Below the pieces are notes generated by a model. It did not search any database. It was not told the DNA's origin and worked only from the letters and a program-made list of their open reading frames with translations. The position numbers and the translations under genes were made by a program. Of a stretch of DNA of 38,661 nt, positions 30,015 to 38,661 are shown one piece after another; positions within the stretch are counted from its first letter, which is position 1; the number at the start of each line of letters is the position of its first letter. The DNA is from an uncultured Campylobacter sp. GTDB lineage: Bacteria; Campylobacterota; Campylobacteria; Campylobacterales; Campylobacteraceae. The stretch is from NCBI RefSeq assembly GCF_937997465.1, contig NZ_CALKTQ010000174.1, positions 1 through 38,661 of the forward strand. Reading direction: 5' to 3'.

Positions 30015-32267
30015 TTGGCTAGTTCATCCGCCTCCAAATTTTCTCTCGCACGCGCCGTTTTGGGCAAGATATACGTGGTGCTTTTTGCTACCGCCGTATT
30101 TCTGATATGCGCCGCTAGCTTTGGGTTAAATTTAAAATTTGAAGGCGTAAAAGAGGATATTTACGCTGCAAATTCTAACTTTAAAACTTTCATCAAAGAA
30201 CGCGCCATAAATATAGATAACGAACTTAAACTTATCGAAAGATATATTGAAGCACCCGATTTTGACTCAAAGGCGATCTTTGACTTTGCCGTAAAAAACA
30301 ATAACGAATACATGGCCTTTTTTATCGTAAACGAACGCGGCGAGATAGAGTTTGTCAGCGATGAAAAATTACGCGATACGTACTCTGCGTTTTTCCTCTC
30401 AAAGCCTTGGGAAAACGAGCCTGAGGATAAAATTTTAAGATCTGATTTTATGTTTGATAAAAGCGACGTACCGACAAGACTCGCCGCAAAAAAGATGAAA
30501 AACGGCAAAATCTTAGCAACCCTCATACGCTTTACGGCGATTTACGAGGAGTTTGCGCGCGGATACGAGAGGATCGGCGTAAATTCGTTTGCGATAGATA
30601 AAAGCGGTAGGATCGTATTTCACCAAGACCCCGAGCTGGTTTTAGAGCGCAAAAACATCTTTGATCTTTACGACGTGAGTGCGGACTACCTAAACAGCGA
30701 CGAAGTAAAATTTGCAAATTTAGGCTCGCTAAACAGCGAAATTTATTATATTCAAAGTATCCCGAGGATCGGTTTGGCCGTGGTTTCAAGCTATCCTGTG
30801 GATAAATTTATAAAAGAAAATTTACTATTCTTGCTAATCTGCGTCGCGTTTTTGGCCGCGGGCGGATTTTTTACCTTTTCTTACACCAAATTTGTCAAAA
30901 ACTCGGTCATAAAGCCCGTTTTATCTATCAAAAATTTAGTCGCAAAAGCCGGCGACGGCGAGGAGATCAAGACCTACGCAAAATTTGGCTCGGTAGAAGA
31001 ATTTGATCAAATCTCGGACGAGATCGTCAAATTTTACGGAGATTTCGGCGAGAAAAAGGCGAAATTTGAAGAGTACTCGCACAAATTTGGATTTTTGTTT
31101 GAAAAAGGACCTTTTATCTTGCTGTTAATCGACGCAAAAAGCGGCAAGATCGTCGAAGCAAGCGCGAGGGCGTGCGAGTTTTACGGACTTAGCGAGGAAG
31201 CGATAAAAAGCAAAAATTTAGCCAAGCTAAATGCGTCAAATTTGACCGATATGAAAACGCTACAAGAAGACGAAGGCGAAATTTACGAAACGAACCATTT
31301 TGCTGCGGGCGGCGAGATAAAGCAGGTGCGCATCTACAAGCAAAACTACGAGTTACCCGGCGGCGAAAAGATCGGCTTTTGCGTCGTAAAAGACGTTACG
31401 AAGAGCAATACTTTAAAGAAAAACGCACAAAAACAAAGCGAGATAGACGCGCACTCGCCGCTGTTTAGCGTAGTTTGGAAGGACCGCTTTATAGGCGATA
31501 TATCAAGCGTTTCGGACAATATCGAGCGCGCATTGGGCTACAAAAAAAGCGAAATACTCTCAAACGAATTTGAGTTTAAAAACATCATCCATCCAGATGA
31601 CCGAGATAGGCTCGCGAACGAATTTAACATCAAATTTAGCTTATTTAACGCGGCTTCGCTCAAAAAAGAGAACGAGTCGCTGCAGTCTTGTAGGCTGATA
31701 AGGAAAAATCTAGAGGTCATAAACTGCAGCGTATTTATCAAATTTATCTCAAAAGACGGCAGAACCGTGGATGAGGTGATCGGATACTTTATCGAGAGCA
31801 AGCTGGCGGCAAATTTGACCACAAAAACCGGCATGGAGATAACGCGACTAAACGATAGCAAAGAGTACGCATATAAAAATACCATTTTAAGCCTATTTGC
31901 AAACGCGCAAGAAGCCGTCGCCGTAGTCGGGTTAGACGGCGTATTTTTAGACGCTAACGAAACCTTTTGCAAGATAAGCGGCTATTCCAAAGAAGAAGCC
32001 ATCGGCAAGCCGTCGAATTTACTAAAATCAGGCGTGCATGATGATAATTTTTACGAACACATGTGGAAGAGGTTGTTGAAAAAAGGCTTTTATAGCGGCG
32101 AAATTTATAATAAGCGTAAAAGTGGCGAAATTTATCTCGAGCAGCTTAGTATCGCGACCGTTTATAGCGGCTCAAAGCCTAGCTACTTCGTAGCTGCGTT
32201 TCACGAGTTGCCGTGGGTAGAGCCTGAGATAAAACAGAATGAATCAAAAGCAAAGGAGCAAGAGTGA
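30015..32267 (+). CDS. Membrane receptor with Cache-like, HAMP-like and three PAS domains, no output domain
   Basis: Sensor of 750 residues. Helix 1 (about 19-38), a periplasmic region (about 40-265) resembling a double Cache domain (NEYMAFFIVNERGEIEFVSDE and NSFAIDKSGRIVFHQDPEL), helix 2 (about 268-289), a HAMP-like linker (about 293-342) and three PAS-like domains (about 355-470, 482-590 and 625-740). The last has AVVGLDGVFLDANETFCKISGYSKEEAIGK, typical of Aer-type PAS. No kinase, GGDEF, EAL or chemoreceptor signalling domain follows. It probably signals through a partner, as Campylobacter energy-taxis proteins do. Start TTG with AAGG nearby. Its stop overlaps the hisZ GTG (GTGA), first gene of a five-gene operon. 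Confidence 0.75.
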   Translation: MASSSASKFSLARAVLGKIYVVLFATAVFLICAASFGLNLKFEGVKEDIYAANSNFKTFIKERAINIDNELKLIERYIEAPDFDSKAIFDFAVKNNNEYMAFFIVNERGEIEFVSDEKLRDTYSAFFLSKPWENEPEDKILRSDFMFDKSDVPTRLAAKKMKNGKILATLIRFTAIYEEFARGYERIGVNSFAIDKSGRIVFHQDPELVLERKNIFDLYDVSADYLNSDEVKFANLGSLNSEIYYIQSIPRIGLAVVSSYPVDKFIKENLLFLLICVAFLAAGGFFTFSYTKFVKNSVIKPVLSIKNLVAKAGDGEEIKTYAKFGSVEEFDQISDEIVKFYGDFGEKKAKFEEYSHKFGFLFEKGPFILLLIDAKSGKIVEASARACEFYGLSEEAIKSKNLAKLNASNLTDMKTLQEDEGEIYETNHFAAGGEIKQVRIYKQNYELPGGEKIGFCVVKDVTKSNTLKKNAQKQSEIDAHSPLFSVVWKDRFIGDISSVSDNIERALGYKKSEILSNEFEFKNIIHPDDRDRLANEFNIKFSLFNAASLKKENESLQSCRLIRKNLEVINCSVFIKFISKDGRTVDEVIGYFIESKLAANLTTKTGMEITRLNDSKEYAYKNTILSLFANAQEAVAVVGLDGVFLDANETFCKISGYSKEEAIGKPSNLLKSGVHDDNFYEHMWKRLLKKGFYSGEIYNKRKSGEIYLEQLSIATVYSGSKPSYFVAAFHELPWVEPEIKQNESKAKEQE

Positions 32268-33133
32268 GCGAATTTGACGCGAGCGTTTACGAGCACGAAA
32301 TACCAAGCGGCACGAGGCTGTATTTCGGACAAAGCGCGAAACTAAAAAGAAAGATCGAGCGAGCGGCGAGCGAAATTTTGGAAAAAAACGGATTTCACGA
32401 GATAGTGACGCCGTTTTTCTCGTATCATCAGCACCTAAGCGTGCAGCCCACGGCTCTGGTGCGCTTTAGCGATCACGAAAATCACCAAATCAGCCTGCGC
32501 GCCGATAGCACCGTGGACGTCGTGCGCATAGTTCTTAGACGCCTAAAAGATACCGAACCTAAACGCTGGTTTTACATCCAACCGGTTTTTAAGTACCCTA
32601 GCACTGAAATCTATCAAATCGGCGCCGAGCTAATCGGCGAGAGCGATCTGGCTACTAGCGTCAAGATCGCAAAGGAGCTTTTTGAGTCGTTTGACCTCGC
32701 GCCCGTGCTGCAAATCAGCCACATCGCGATCCCGCAGATCGTGTGTAGGCTCTTAAATTTACCTATTTCGATATTTGAGCACGGCGAGATCGAAAAAATC
32801 CTAAATCAAAATGAGGAGTGGCTAAAAAGGCTGGCCTTCGTAAACACTGTCGCAGATATCGACGAGATTTTGCCGGTAGTGCCGGACGAGATAAAAACTG
32901 CACTGCTTGAGATAAAAGAGCTGGCACAGGCGGTAAAATATGAAAATTTAAGAATTGTTCCGTTATATTATTCAAAGATGCGGTATTATGATAAGCTATT
33001 TTTTAGATTTTTAGGCGGCAACGCCGTGCTAAGCGGCGGCGGCAACTACGAGATAGAGGGTATCAAAAGCAGCGGCTTTGGCGTATATACCGACGCGTTA
33101 ATCGAAAATTTAGATCAAAAGGAGAGAGTATGA
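32264..33133 (+). CDS. hisZ: ATP phosphoribosyltransferase regulatory subunit HisZ
   Basis: Class II histidyl-tRNA-synthetase-like protein without synthetase activity that activates short-form HisG in the first step of histidine synthesis. The 289-residue length is short, as usual for HisZ. SGTRLYFGQSAKLKRKIERAASEILEKNGFHEIVTPFFSY and ISLRADSTVDVVRIV plus QPVFKYPSTEIYQIGAELIGE are the HisS-like motifs 1 and 2. Start GTG with AAAGGAG upstream; stop overlaps the purA ATG (ATGA). hisG is not in the window. Confidence 0.88.
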   Translation: MSEFDASVYEHEIPSGTRLYFGQSAKLKRKIERAASEILEKNGFHEIVTPFFSYHQHLSVQPTALVRFSDHENHQISLRADSTVDVVRIVLRRLKDTEPKRWFYIQPVFKYPSTEIYQIGAELIGESDLATSVKIAKELFESFDLAPVLQISHIAIPQIVCRLLNLPISIFEHGEIEKILNQNEEWLKRLAFVNTVADIDEILPVVPDEIKTALLEIKELAQAVKYENLRIVPLYYSKMRYYDKLFFRFLGGNAVLSGGGNYEIEGIKSSGFGVYTDALIENLDQKERV

Positions 33134-34380
33134 GCAAGGCTGACGTGATAGTGGGCGTGCAGTGGGGAGACGAAGGCAAGGGCAAGATCGTAGATCTGCT
33201 AAGTGGCGGCTACGATATGGTGTGTAGGTGTCAAGGCGGACACAATGCGGGTCACACGATCGTCGTAGAGGGCAAGAAAATCGCGCTGCATCAGGTTCCA
33301 TCGGGCATACTTCATAAAAATATAATCAACATCATTGGTAACGGCGTCGTACTCTGCCCGGCCGCGATAATCGAAGAGTTAAAGCAGTTTGGAGACGTTT
33401 CGGGACGGCTATTTATAAGCGATAAGGCGCATTTAAATTTGTCTTATCACGCGCAAATCGACCAAGCCAAAGAAAAAGCCAAAGGCGCGCACGCTATCGG
33501 CACGACGGGCAAGGGCATAGGACCTGCGTATAGCGACAAAATCAGCCGTAGCGGACACCGCGTTGGTGAGCTAAAAAATCCCGAAAAACTTTGCGACGCG
33601 ATTCTGGCTGATTTTGCGGCAAATAAAGCGTTTTTAGACGTTTTAGGCGTCAAAGCGCCTGCTCGCGAGGAGCTTTTGGGTGAGCTAAAGAGCTACGAGG
33701 CGGCGCTGGGTAAATTTATCGTTGATACCACGCATATGGTGTGGGATGCGATAGACGCGGATAAGAAAATCTTGCTCGAGGGCGCTCAGGGTACGCTGCT
33801 AGATATCGATCACGGAACGTATCCTTTCGTAACTAGCTCAAATACCGTAACCGCAGGCAGCTGCAGCGGCATCGGACTAAGCCCTAAAAACGTCGGCGAG
33901 GTGATCGGCATCATCAAAGCCTACACAACGCGCGTTGGCAACGGTGCATTCCCGACCGAGGATATGGGCGAAGACGGCAAAAAGATACGCGAAATCGGAC
34001 GCGAATACGGCGCTACGACGGGCAGGCCGCGCCGCACGGGTTGGTTTGACGCGGTCGGAGTGAGATACGCGGCGAGGCTTGACGGCGTGGATAAATTTGC
34101 GCTGATGAAGCTTGACGTTTTAGACGGTTTTAAAAAGGTAAAAATCTGCAAAGCCTACGAGAAAAACGGCAAGATAATCGAGTATTTCCCAAGCGATTTG
34201 GAGGGCGTAAAACCGGTCTACGAGGAGCTTGACGGCTGGGATAAGGTAGAAGGGGCGCGTAAATTTGACGATCTACCCGCAAATGCAAAGGCCTTTATCA
34301 AACGCATCGAGGAGATCACGGGCGTAAAGGTCGGCATAGTATCTACTAGCCCGGAGCGCGAAGACACGATAGTTCGATAA
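33130..34380 (+). CDS. purA: Adenylosuccinate synthetase
   Basis: GTP-dependent ligation of aspartate to IMP, the first committed step to AMP. At 416 residues it is of normal length. WGDEGKGK (12-19) is the GTP loop, QGGHNAGHT binds IMP, and GTTGKGIGPAYSDKI, LLEGAQGTLLDIDHGTYPFVTSSNT and TTTGRPRRTGWFD-like segments are family signatures. Translationally coupled to hisZ (ATGA) and followed after one base by the FliJ-like gene, the purA-fliJ-motE order found in Campylobacterota. Confidence 0.96.
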   Translation: MSKADVIVGVQWGDEGKGKIVDLLSGGYDMVCRCQGGHNAGHTIVVEGKKIALHQVPSGILHKNIINIIGNGVVLCPAAIIEELKQFGDVSGRLFISDKAHLNLSYHAQIDQAKEKAKGAHAIGTTGKGIGPAYSDKISRSGHRVGELKNPEKLCDAILADFAANKAFLDVLGVKAPAREELLGELKSYEAALGKFIVDTTHMVWDAIDADKKILLEGAQGTLLDIDHGTYPFVTSSNTVTAGSCSGIGLSPKNVGEVIGIIKAYTTRVGNGAFPTEDMGEDGKKIREIGREYGATTGRPRRTGWFDAVGVRYAARLDGVDKFALMKLDVLDGFKKVKICKAYEKNGKIIEYFPSDLEGVKPVYEELDGWDKVEGARKFDDLPANAKAFIKRIEEITGVKVGIVSTSPEREDTIVR

Positions 34381-34381
34381 G

Positions 34382-34810
34382 ATGAAAAGCAAATTTACGC
34401 AAATCGTAAATATAAAAAAGCGAAATTTAGACAAAATCGAGCTAAATTTGGCAAGAACCAGAAACGAGGCGGCGATGATAGAGGGCTTCATAGCGCAGGC
34501 CGCCGAGCAAATTGCAAAATTTGAAATGCCCTCTAGCGGCTCTGCGGCCGATCTGCGCGGATCGCTGGAGCTTCTGGGCGCGATGCGGCGAGAAAAAAGT
34601 CTGCTAACCGAGCGGCTCGAGCTAATGAAAAAAAACATCGCGCACCTCGAGCGGCAGTACAAGGCGGCTAATCTAGAGTACGAAAAGGTGAAATACCTGC
34701 AAACGCAGGACTTTAGCGCGCAAATAGAAAAGATAAAAAAGGCCGAAGCTACGGCTCTGGACGAGTTTGCGACGATGAATTTTACTAGGAAAAAAGAGGC
34801 GAAAGCTTGA
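34382..34810 (+). CDS. FliJ-like coiled-coil flagellar protein
   Basis: Small alpha-helical protein of 142 residues, almost entirely coiled coil (KRNLDKIELNLARTRNEAAMIEGFIAQAAEQIA and MRREKSLLTERLELMKKNIAHLERQYKAANLEYEKVKYLQ). Length, helix pattern and position between purA and the MotE-like gene fit the FliJ export-chaperone family, whose sequence is poorly conserved. It may support flagellar type III export with FliI. Starts one base after the purA stop; its TGA overlaps the TTG of the next gene. Confidence 0.65.
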   Translation: MKSKFTQIVNIKKRNLDKIELNLARTRNEAAMIEGFIAQAAEQIAKFEMPSSGSAADLRGSLELLGAMRREKSLLTERLELMKKNIAHLERQYKAANLEYEKVKYLQTQDFSAQIEKIKKAEATALDEFATMNFTRKKEAKA

Positions 34811-35436
34811 AAAAAATTTTGATTTTACTAACTTTAAATTTATGCGTTTGGGGTGCAAACGACGTAAACGCTCAAAGCGCGAGCCAAAGCGGCTTTAAGA
34901 TCCCAGTGGACTGCGTTTCGATATTTGAAACTAGAAAAGACGAGCTAAAAAGAGAGCTTGCCAAAATAGACGAAGCAAGGCAGAGTTTGGAGGCTTTTCG
35001 GGCGAGTTCGGCGGCGCTTTTTGAGGAGCGAAACGCCAAGCTAGCCGTCAAAGAGGCCGAGATAAACGCAACTCTAGCTCGCGCGCAAGAGGAAAAAAAG
35101 CAGACCGAGCAGCTGATAAAGAAAAACGAGGAAATCGTAAAAGAGCTAAGAACGATGACTAGCGACAAGGTCGGCGAGACCTACGGCAAGATGAAAGACC
35201 AAGCTGCCGCCGACGTGCTAAGCGCGATGGATAGGACGGACGCGGCTAGCATTATGTACTCGTTAAGCCCTAAAAAAATCTCCGCGATAATGGCAAAAAT
35301 GGAGCCTACCGCAGCGTCTGAAATCACGCTTTTAATCAAACAAGGCCCGCCATTTATAAAAGCCGAAAAAAACGTAACGCAGGAAGTCTCACCGACTTCG
35401 CCCGACGGCCCGGCGGGAAATCTGCTAAATTTGTAA
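34807..35436 (+). CDS. MotE-like periplasmic protein with MgtE-N/PDP domain
   Basis: Secreted protein of 209 residues with a signal peptide (KKILILLTLNLCVWGA), a coiled coil (about 40-118) and a helical domain (about 125-180: AADVLSAMDRTDAASIMYSLSPKKISAIMAKMEPTAASEIT) of the MgtE N-terminal type, as in the MotE chaperone of flagellar stators. The upstream FliJ-like gene supports a flagellar role. Two sites, EINAT (85-89) and EKNVT (187-191), match the PglB glycosylation sequon. TTG start overlapping the preceding stop (TTGA). Confidence 0.7.
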   Translation: MKKILILLTLNLCVWGANDVNAQSASQSGFKIPVDCVSIFETRKDELKRELAKIDEARQSLEAFRASSAALFEERNAKLAVKEAEINATLARAQEEKKQTEQLIKKNEEIVKELRTMTSDKVGETYGKMKDQAAADVLSAMDRTDAASIMYSLSPKKISAIMAKMEPTAASEITLLIKQGPPFIKAEKNVTQEVSPTSPDGPAGNLLNL

Positions 35437-35759
35437 ATTTGGGCTATAGCGCTCTAAATTTAGCTTGGCTCGCGTCTAAATTTGAGCTCAAATTTGCGCG
35501 GGTAATGCGAAAGCTAAATTTGCCTTTGGCGGTAAAATTTGACTCCAAAGGCTAAATTTTATTGCCGTCAAATTTAACGCTAAAACCTAAATTTAACTAA
35601 CACCCAGTCTTAAAAAAGCCAAAAATACTTTAATCCGAGCGTCAAATTTTGCTTCAAATTTTACCAAAAACAAACGCTTGCCAAAACAAAAACTCCGTGA
35701 GATTTTAGGTATTTCTTACCAAATTTTGGTTAAAATCAAGTCCAAAAAGAGAGGTAAAA
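35437..35759. other. Intergenic region before DUF507-carA
   Basis: Dense in AAATTT words. Contains a possible terminator stem GCCTTTGG (35522-35529) / CCAAAGGC (35545-35552), followed only by TAAATTTTATT. A TTAAAAT near 35729 could be the -10 box for the next operon. No gene is seen. Confidence 0.45.
35522..35559 (+). terminator. Possible terminator of the PAS-hisZ-purA-fliJ-motE operon
   Basis: An 8-bp perfect stem (GCCTTTGG/CCAAAGGC) with a 15-nt loop, then an imperfect T-rich stretch. Confidence 0.35.
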
Positions 35760-36311
35760 ATGCGTATAAAACTCCCACACACACCCTACATCGCGCACAA
35801 AATCGCTATTGATTTATTAAAGTCCGGATTCGTAAATTTAACGCGCGGAGTAGAGCCCGTAGCGGCATGCGCGAAAGAAATTTTAGATAACGATTTGCAA
35901 AAAGAAAAGGCTCTTGAAGAGCGCGTAAACGAGGTGCTCGCCGAGAACGAAGACGATATGGAGAGCATGCAAGTTGATAGAAAAAATATGTTTTGGCTTG
36001 TAAAAAAGAAGCTAGCTAAAGAGTACGGCGTGATACTTACGTACGAAGACCGCTTTAGCAACGTCGCCCACCTAGTGCTTGAGGGCGCTTGGAAAAAGGG
36101 GCTCATCGACTACACGGTTTCCGAAAATCGTATCAAAAACATCATCTATGGCTCGATCGAAGAGTATATAAAAACGTATGAAATTTTACAAGACGTGGTC
36201 ATCGACAAGATCGACGGCTACAAGCGCAAATTAATCCCGGGCACCGAGGAGTACGACATCGTATTTGAGCGGCTCTACGAGGACGAACTAAGAAAACGAG
36301 GCATGCTGTGA
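35760..36311 (+). CDS. DUF507 family protein
   Basis: Soluble, charged, mostly helical protein of 183 residues. It matches the DUF507 pattern: an N-terminal half with LPHTPYIAHKIAIDLLKSGFV and a C-terminal half with IKNIIYGSIEEYIKTYEI...KRKLIPGTEEYDIVFERLYEDELRKRG. Function is unknown for the family; it is conserved in Campylobacterota and some other phyla. GAGAGG precedes the ATG. Its stop overlaps the carA GTG (GTGA), so expression is linked to carbamoyl-phosphate synthesis, though this need not mean a shared function. Confidence 0.85.
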   Translation: MRIKLPHTPYIAHKIAIDLLKSGFVNLTRGVEPVAACAKEILDNDLQKEKALEERVNEVLAENEDDMESMQVDRKNMFWLVKKKLAKEYGVILTYEDRFSNVAHLVLEGAWKKGLIDYTVSENRIKNIIYGSIEEYIKTYEILQDVVIDKIDGYKRKLIPGTEEYDIVFERLYEDELRKRGML

Positions 36312-37426
36312 GAGCTTATATCTACCTTGAAAACGGCGTTTTTTTACAGGCGAAGGCCTTTGGTGCGAGCGGTACAGCTAGTGGCGAAATGGTCTTTAAC
36401 ACGAGCCTAACGGGCTATCAAGAGATCATGAGCGATCCTAGTTACGCTGGGCAGTTTATCGTTTTTACCATGCCTGAGATCGGTATAGTGGGCGTAAACG
36501 AAGACGATATGGAGAGCGCGAAAATCCACGCTAGCGGCGTTTTGATGAGGGATTTTAACGCTACTACGTCAAATTTCCGCTCGCAAAAAAGCTTGGAAGA
36601 GTTTTTCAAAGAGCAAGGCAAATTTGGCGTTTACGATATCGACACTAGATTTTTAACCAAGATGTTGCGTGATAATGGTGCGCTACACGCGGTGATCTCG
36701 ACTGAAATTTCAGACGAAAAAGAGTTAAAAAAACTGCTCGAAAACTCGCCTAGAATTTCAGAGATAAACTACGTCGCAAAGGTGAGCACAGAGCAAATTT
36801 ACGCTCACGAAAAGGGTGGCTGGGATCACGCTAGCAAAGCCTACGCTCCGCTAAAATCAAACGGCAAAAAGATCGCCGTCATCGACTACGGCGTGAAGCG
36901 AAACATCCTAAACGAGCTTTGCGAAATGGGCCTTGAGACGCAAATTTACCCGCACGACGTGCAAGCAGATGAGCTCATCGCTAAATTTAAAAGCGGCGAG
37001 ATAAACGGCGTGTTTCTCTCAAACGGCCCCGGCGAGCCAAAGGCCCTAAAAAACGAGATCGCGCAGATAAAAAAGCTTATCGAGGCTCGAGTGCCGATTT
37101 TTGGCATTTGCCTCGGACATCAGCTGCTTAGCAACGCATTTGGCTTTGAGACGTACAAGCTAAAATTCGGTCAGCACGGCGCAAATCACCCGGTTTTAAA
37201 TTTGCAAACCAAAGCAGTCGAAATAACGGCGCAAAATCACAACTACAACGTTCCAGAGGAGATCGCGCAGGTTGCCGAGATCACGCACAGAAATCTTTTC
37301 GACGGTACGATCGAGGGCGTGAAGTACAAGGATTATCCCGTATTTTCGGTACAGCATCACCCCGAGGCTAGCGGCGGGCCGAGCGAGAGCAAATATATCT
37401 TTAAACAATTTTTAGAAATTTTATAG
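36308..37426 (+). CDS. carA: Carbamoyl-phosphate synthase small subunit
   Basis: Glutamine amidotransferase subunit that supplies ammonia to CarB for arginine and pyrimidine synthesis. At 372 residues it is normal. The N-terminal CPSase domain has GEMVFNTSLTGYQEIMSDPSYAGQ. The class I amidotransferase domain has GVFLSNGPGEP, the nucleophile elbow GICLGHQLLSNAF with the catalytic cysteine, and FSVQHHPEASGGPSES with the catalytic histidine and glutamate. GTG start overlapping the DUF507 stop. carB is not adjacent. Confidence 0.96.
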   Translation: MRAYIYLENGVFLQAKAFGASGTASGEMVFNTSLTGYQEIMSDPSYAGQFIVFTMPEIGIVGVNEDDMESAKIHASGVLMRDFNATTSNFRSQKSLEEFFKEQGKFGVYDIDTRFLTKMLRDNGALHAVISTEISDEKELKKLLENSPRISEINYVAKVSTEQIYAHEKGGWDHASKAYAPLKSNGKKIAVIDYGVKRNILNELCEMGLETQIYPHDVQADELIAKFKSGEINGVFLSNGPGEPKALKNEIAQIKKLIEARVPIFGICLGHQLLSNAFGFETYKLKFGQHGANHPVLNLQTKAVEITAQNHNYNVPEEIAQVAEITHRNLFDGTIEGVKYKDYPVFSVQHHPEASGGPSESKYIFKQFLEIL

Positions 37427-37459
37427 TTGCTAGTCGCGGTCAAATTTGAGCTAAATTTA

Positions 37460-37488
37460 GGGCTAAATTTGCGGGCCGAATTTAGCCC
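37460..37488. promoter_or_regulatory. Inverted repeat after carA
   Basis: GGGCTAAATT (37460-37469) and AATTTAGCCC (37479-37488) are perfectly complementary with a 9-nt spacer. No T-run follows, so it may be a weak terminator or an RNA-stabilising hairpin. Confidence 0.35.
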
Positions 37489-37532
37489 CTGCGTGGCTAA
37501 AATTTACAAATGAAATTTATCGGTCAAATTTG

Positions 37533-38204
37533 ATGAGCGGCGCGGAGTTTGTTGGGGTATTGAGCGTCGCGGCACTTAGCTCGGTAGGCCACTGCGTAGG
37601 CATGTGTGGCGGTTTTGCTATCGTGTTGGCACGGTTTTTGAACGGTAAAGGTAAAATTTTTAGCACCGCGATGATAGCAGGGTACAACCTAGCTCGAATT
37701 TGTGCTTATATGCTACTTGGCTTTATTTTCGGGTCGCTTGGCGGCGTTTTTACGCTATCTCTTGCGGCGCGAGGCTACCTGTTTTTTGCTATCGGCGTTT
37801 TTATGGCGGTTTTGGGCGTCGCGCTCATTAGGCGCGGTGCGGTGTTAAATTTCATCGAGAAAAACGCATTTTTATCCAAAATTTTAAACGAAAAAATGAA
37901 AGCCGCAATCTCTAAAAATAGCGTGCTCGGGTTTTTGACGCTCGGGTTTTTAAACGGGCTACTGCCGTGCGGAGTGGTTTATTATTTTTTAGCTTTAGCC
38001 GTAGCTAGCGGCAGCGGGGCAAAGGGCGCGGCGATCGCGGCTACGTTTGGTGCGGTTAGCTTTTTTGCGATGAGTTTTTACGCGCTGGTTTTAAAGGCAG
38101 TGAGCGAAAAATTTAAAAAACATGCGTTAAATTTAAGCGGCGCGGCGATAATAATTTACGGAATTTATCTATCTTTTATAGGATTTACGGCGAGCAATGG
38201 ATAA
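37533..38204 (+). CDS. TauE/SafE-like (DsbD_2 / UreH-type) membrane protein
   Basis: Inner-membrane protein of 223 residues with six hydrophobic segments. Two cysteine motifs mark the DsbD_2/UreH-type family often labelled sulfite exporter: SSVGHCVGMCGGFAIV (about 16-31) and NGLLPCGVVYYFLALA (about 145-160). Relatives take part in metal handling or cytochrome maturation, for example near cbb3 oxidase genes. The ATG at 37533 is preferred to the preceding TTG, but neither has a good ribosome-binding site. It overlaps the next gene by eight bases. Confidence 0.75.
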   Translation: MSGAEFVGVLSVAALSSVGHCVGMCGGFAIVLARFLNGKGKIFSTAMIAGYNLARICAYMLLGFIFGSLGGVFTLSLAARGYLFFAIGVFMAVLGVALIRRGAVLNFIEKNAFLSKILNEKMKAAISKNSVLGFLTLGFLNGLLPCGVVYYFLALAVASGSGAKGAAIAATFGAVSFFAMSFYALVLKAVSEKFKKHALNLSGAAIIIYGIYLSFIGFTASNG

Positions 38205-38661
38205 CATCAAAGCAAGATTTAGGCAGTATCAAGAGGCTATCGAGACCAGCAATATAGTCTCAAAGACCGACACGAACGGCACTATCACCTTCGTAAACGA
38301 CGAGTTTTGCAAGATGTCTGGCTTTACGCGCGAGGAGCTAATCGGCGCAAATCACAACATCGTGCGCCATCCCGAGGTGCCAAAGGAGGTTTTTGCGCGG
38401 CTTTGGGATACGATTCTAGCCAAAAAAGTGCACAAAGGCACGATAAGAAATCGCACCAAGGACGGCCGCGACGTCTATCTAAACACGACTATCATCCCGA
38501 TTTTGGATTTAAGCGGGCAGATCGAGGAGTTTCTTGCGATCAGGCATGACGTGACGGACGTGATAAACCTAAATAACGAGCTTGAAAAGACGAAAAAAGA
38601 GCTGTTAAATTTAAACGAAAAACTCGAAAACAGGGTCGCCGAGCAGACGGCCAAGCTCGTA
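38197..38661 (+). CDS. PAS-domain sensor protein, N-terminal part (runs off the right edge)
   Basis: 155 codons from ATG 38197 remain open to the window end. Residues about 12-120 form an Aer-type PAS domain (IVSKTDTNGTITFVNDEFCKMSGFTREELIG, then HNIVRHPEVPKEVFARLW and FLAIRHDVTD). A coiled coil follows (LNNELEKTKKELLNLNEKLENRVAEQTAKL), typical of the linker before a histidine kinase or diguanylate cyclase domain, which would lie outside the window. The start lies inside the end of the previous gene (ATGGATAA), so translation is likely coupled. Confidence 0.8.
   Translation, partial: MDNIKARFRQYQEAIETSNIVSKTDTNGTITFVNDEFCKMSGFTREELIGANHNIVRHPEVPKEVFARLWDTILAKKVHKGTIRNRTKDGRDVYLNTTIIPILDLSGQIEEFLAIRHDVTDVINLNNELEKTKKELLNLNEKLENRVAEQTAKLV

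Noticed and set aside
1..38661. CRISPR array, prophage or insertion sequence
   Set aside because: No regularly spaced repeats, no phage structural genes and no transposase or integrase gene were seen in the window.

Overview
The window looks like a chromosomal segment of a Campylobacter, probably one of the higher-GC oral/gut species (the C. showae, rectus, curvus and concisus group). The evidence is gene content and order known from Campylobacterota: dba-dsbI, mlaA-mlaC-RND, modE-modA-mop-modC-modB, purA-fliJ-like-motE-like, nspC, and yedE/yedF/selD. Start codons TTG and GTG are common, gene junctions are tightly overlapped, and intergenic DNA is full of AAATTT words. The species assignment is inference; no rRNA is present.

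Layout. 1-2500: a truncated MFS transporter (-), then rdgB and a HAD-IB phosphatase (+). 2900-8110: moeA (-), then a TelA-like, YqiJ-like and flotillin (YqiK-like) cluster (+). 8450-17080: selenium and molybdenum cofactor genes with an orphan formate dehydrogenase cytochrome b: yedE (+), moaD-moaE (-), nspC, fdh gamma, yedF, selD (selD itself read through a UGA), then dba-dsbI. 17200-20840: a nitroreductase-like gene, an ankyrin-like gene remnant, and a patA/patB-like peptidoglycan O-acetylation pair (-). 20990-24960: a molybdate uptake operon with a trailing redoxin gene (-). 25140-28900: an Mla-like lipid transport operon (+). 29130-35440: a BON lipoprotein (-), tRNA-Sec, and a five-gene overlapping operon (PAS receptor, hisZ, purA, fliJ-like, motE-like). 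35760-38661: DUF507-carA, a DsbD_2/TauE-like membrane protein, and the N-terminal part of a PAS sensor.

Common theme. Molybdate import (mod operon), molybdopterin synthesis (moaD, moaE, moeA), selenium handling (yedE, yedF, selD, tRNA-Sec) and a formate dehydrogenase membrane subunit all serve the same kind of enzyme, a molybdenum/tungsten formate dehydrogenase with selenocysteine. selA, selB, fdhA and fdhB are not in the window.

The most unusual signal is a dispersed 122-123 bp palindromic element in three copies (4138-4259, 9516-9637, 28899-29021). Its outer arms are almost invariant. The main stem and the inner hairpin change sequence completely between copies, yet pairing, lengths and the position of one bulged base are kept. 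This compensatory pattern suggests selection on a folded RNA or cruciform, or a structured miniature mobile element. Two of the copies supply the TGA stop codon of the preceding gene, and the third abuts the moeA ribosome-binding site. I do not recognise it as a named family.
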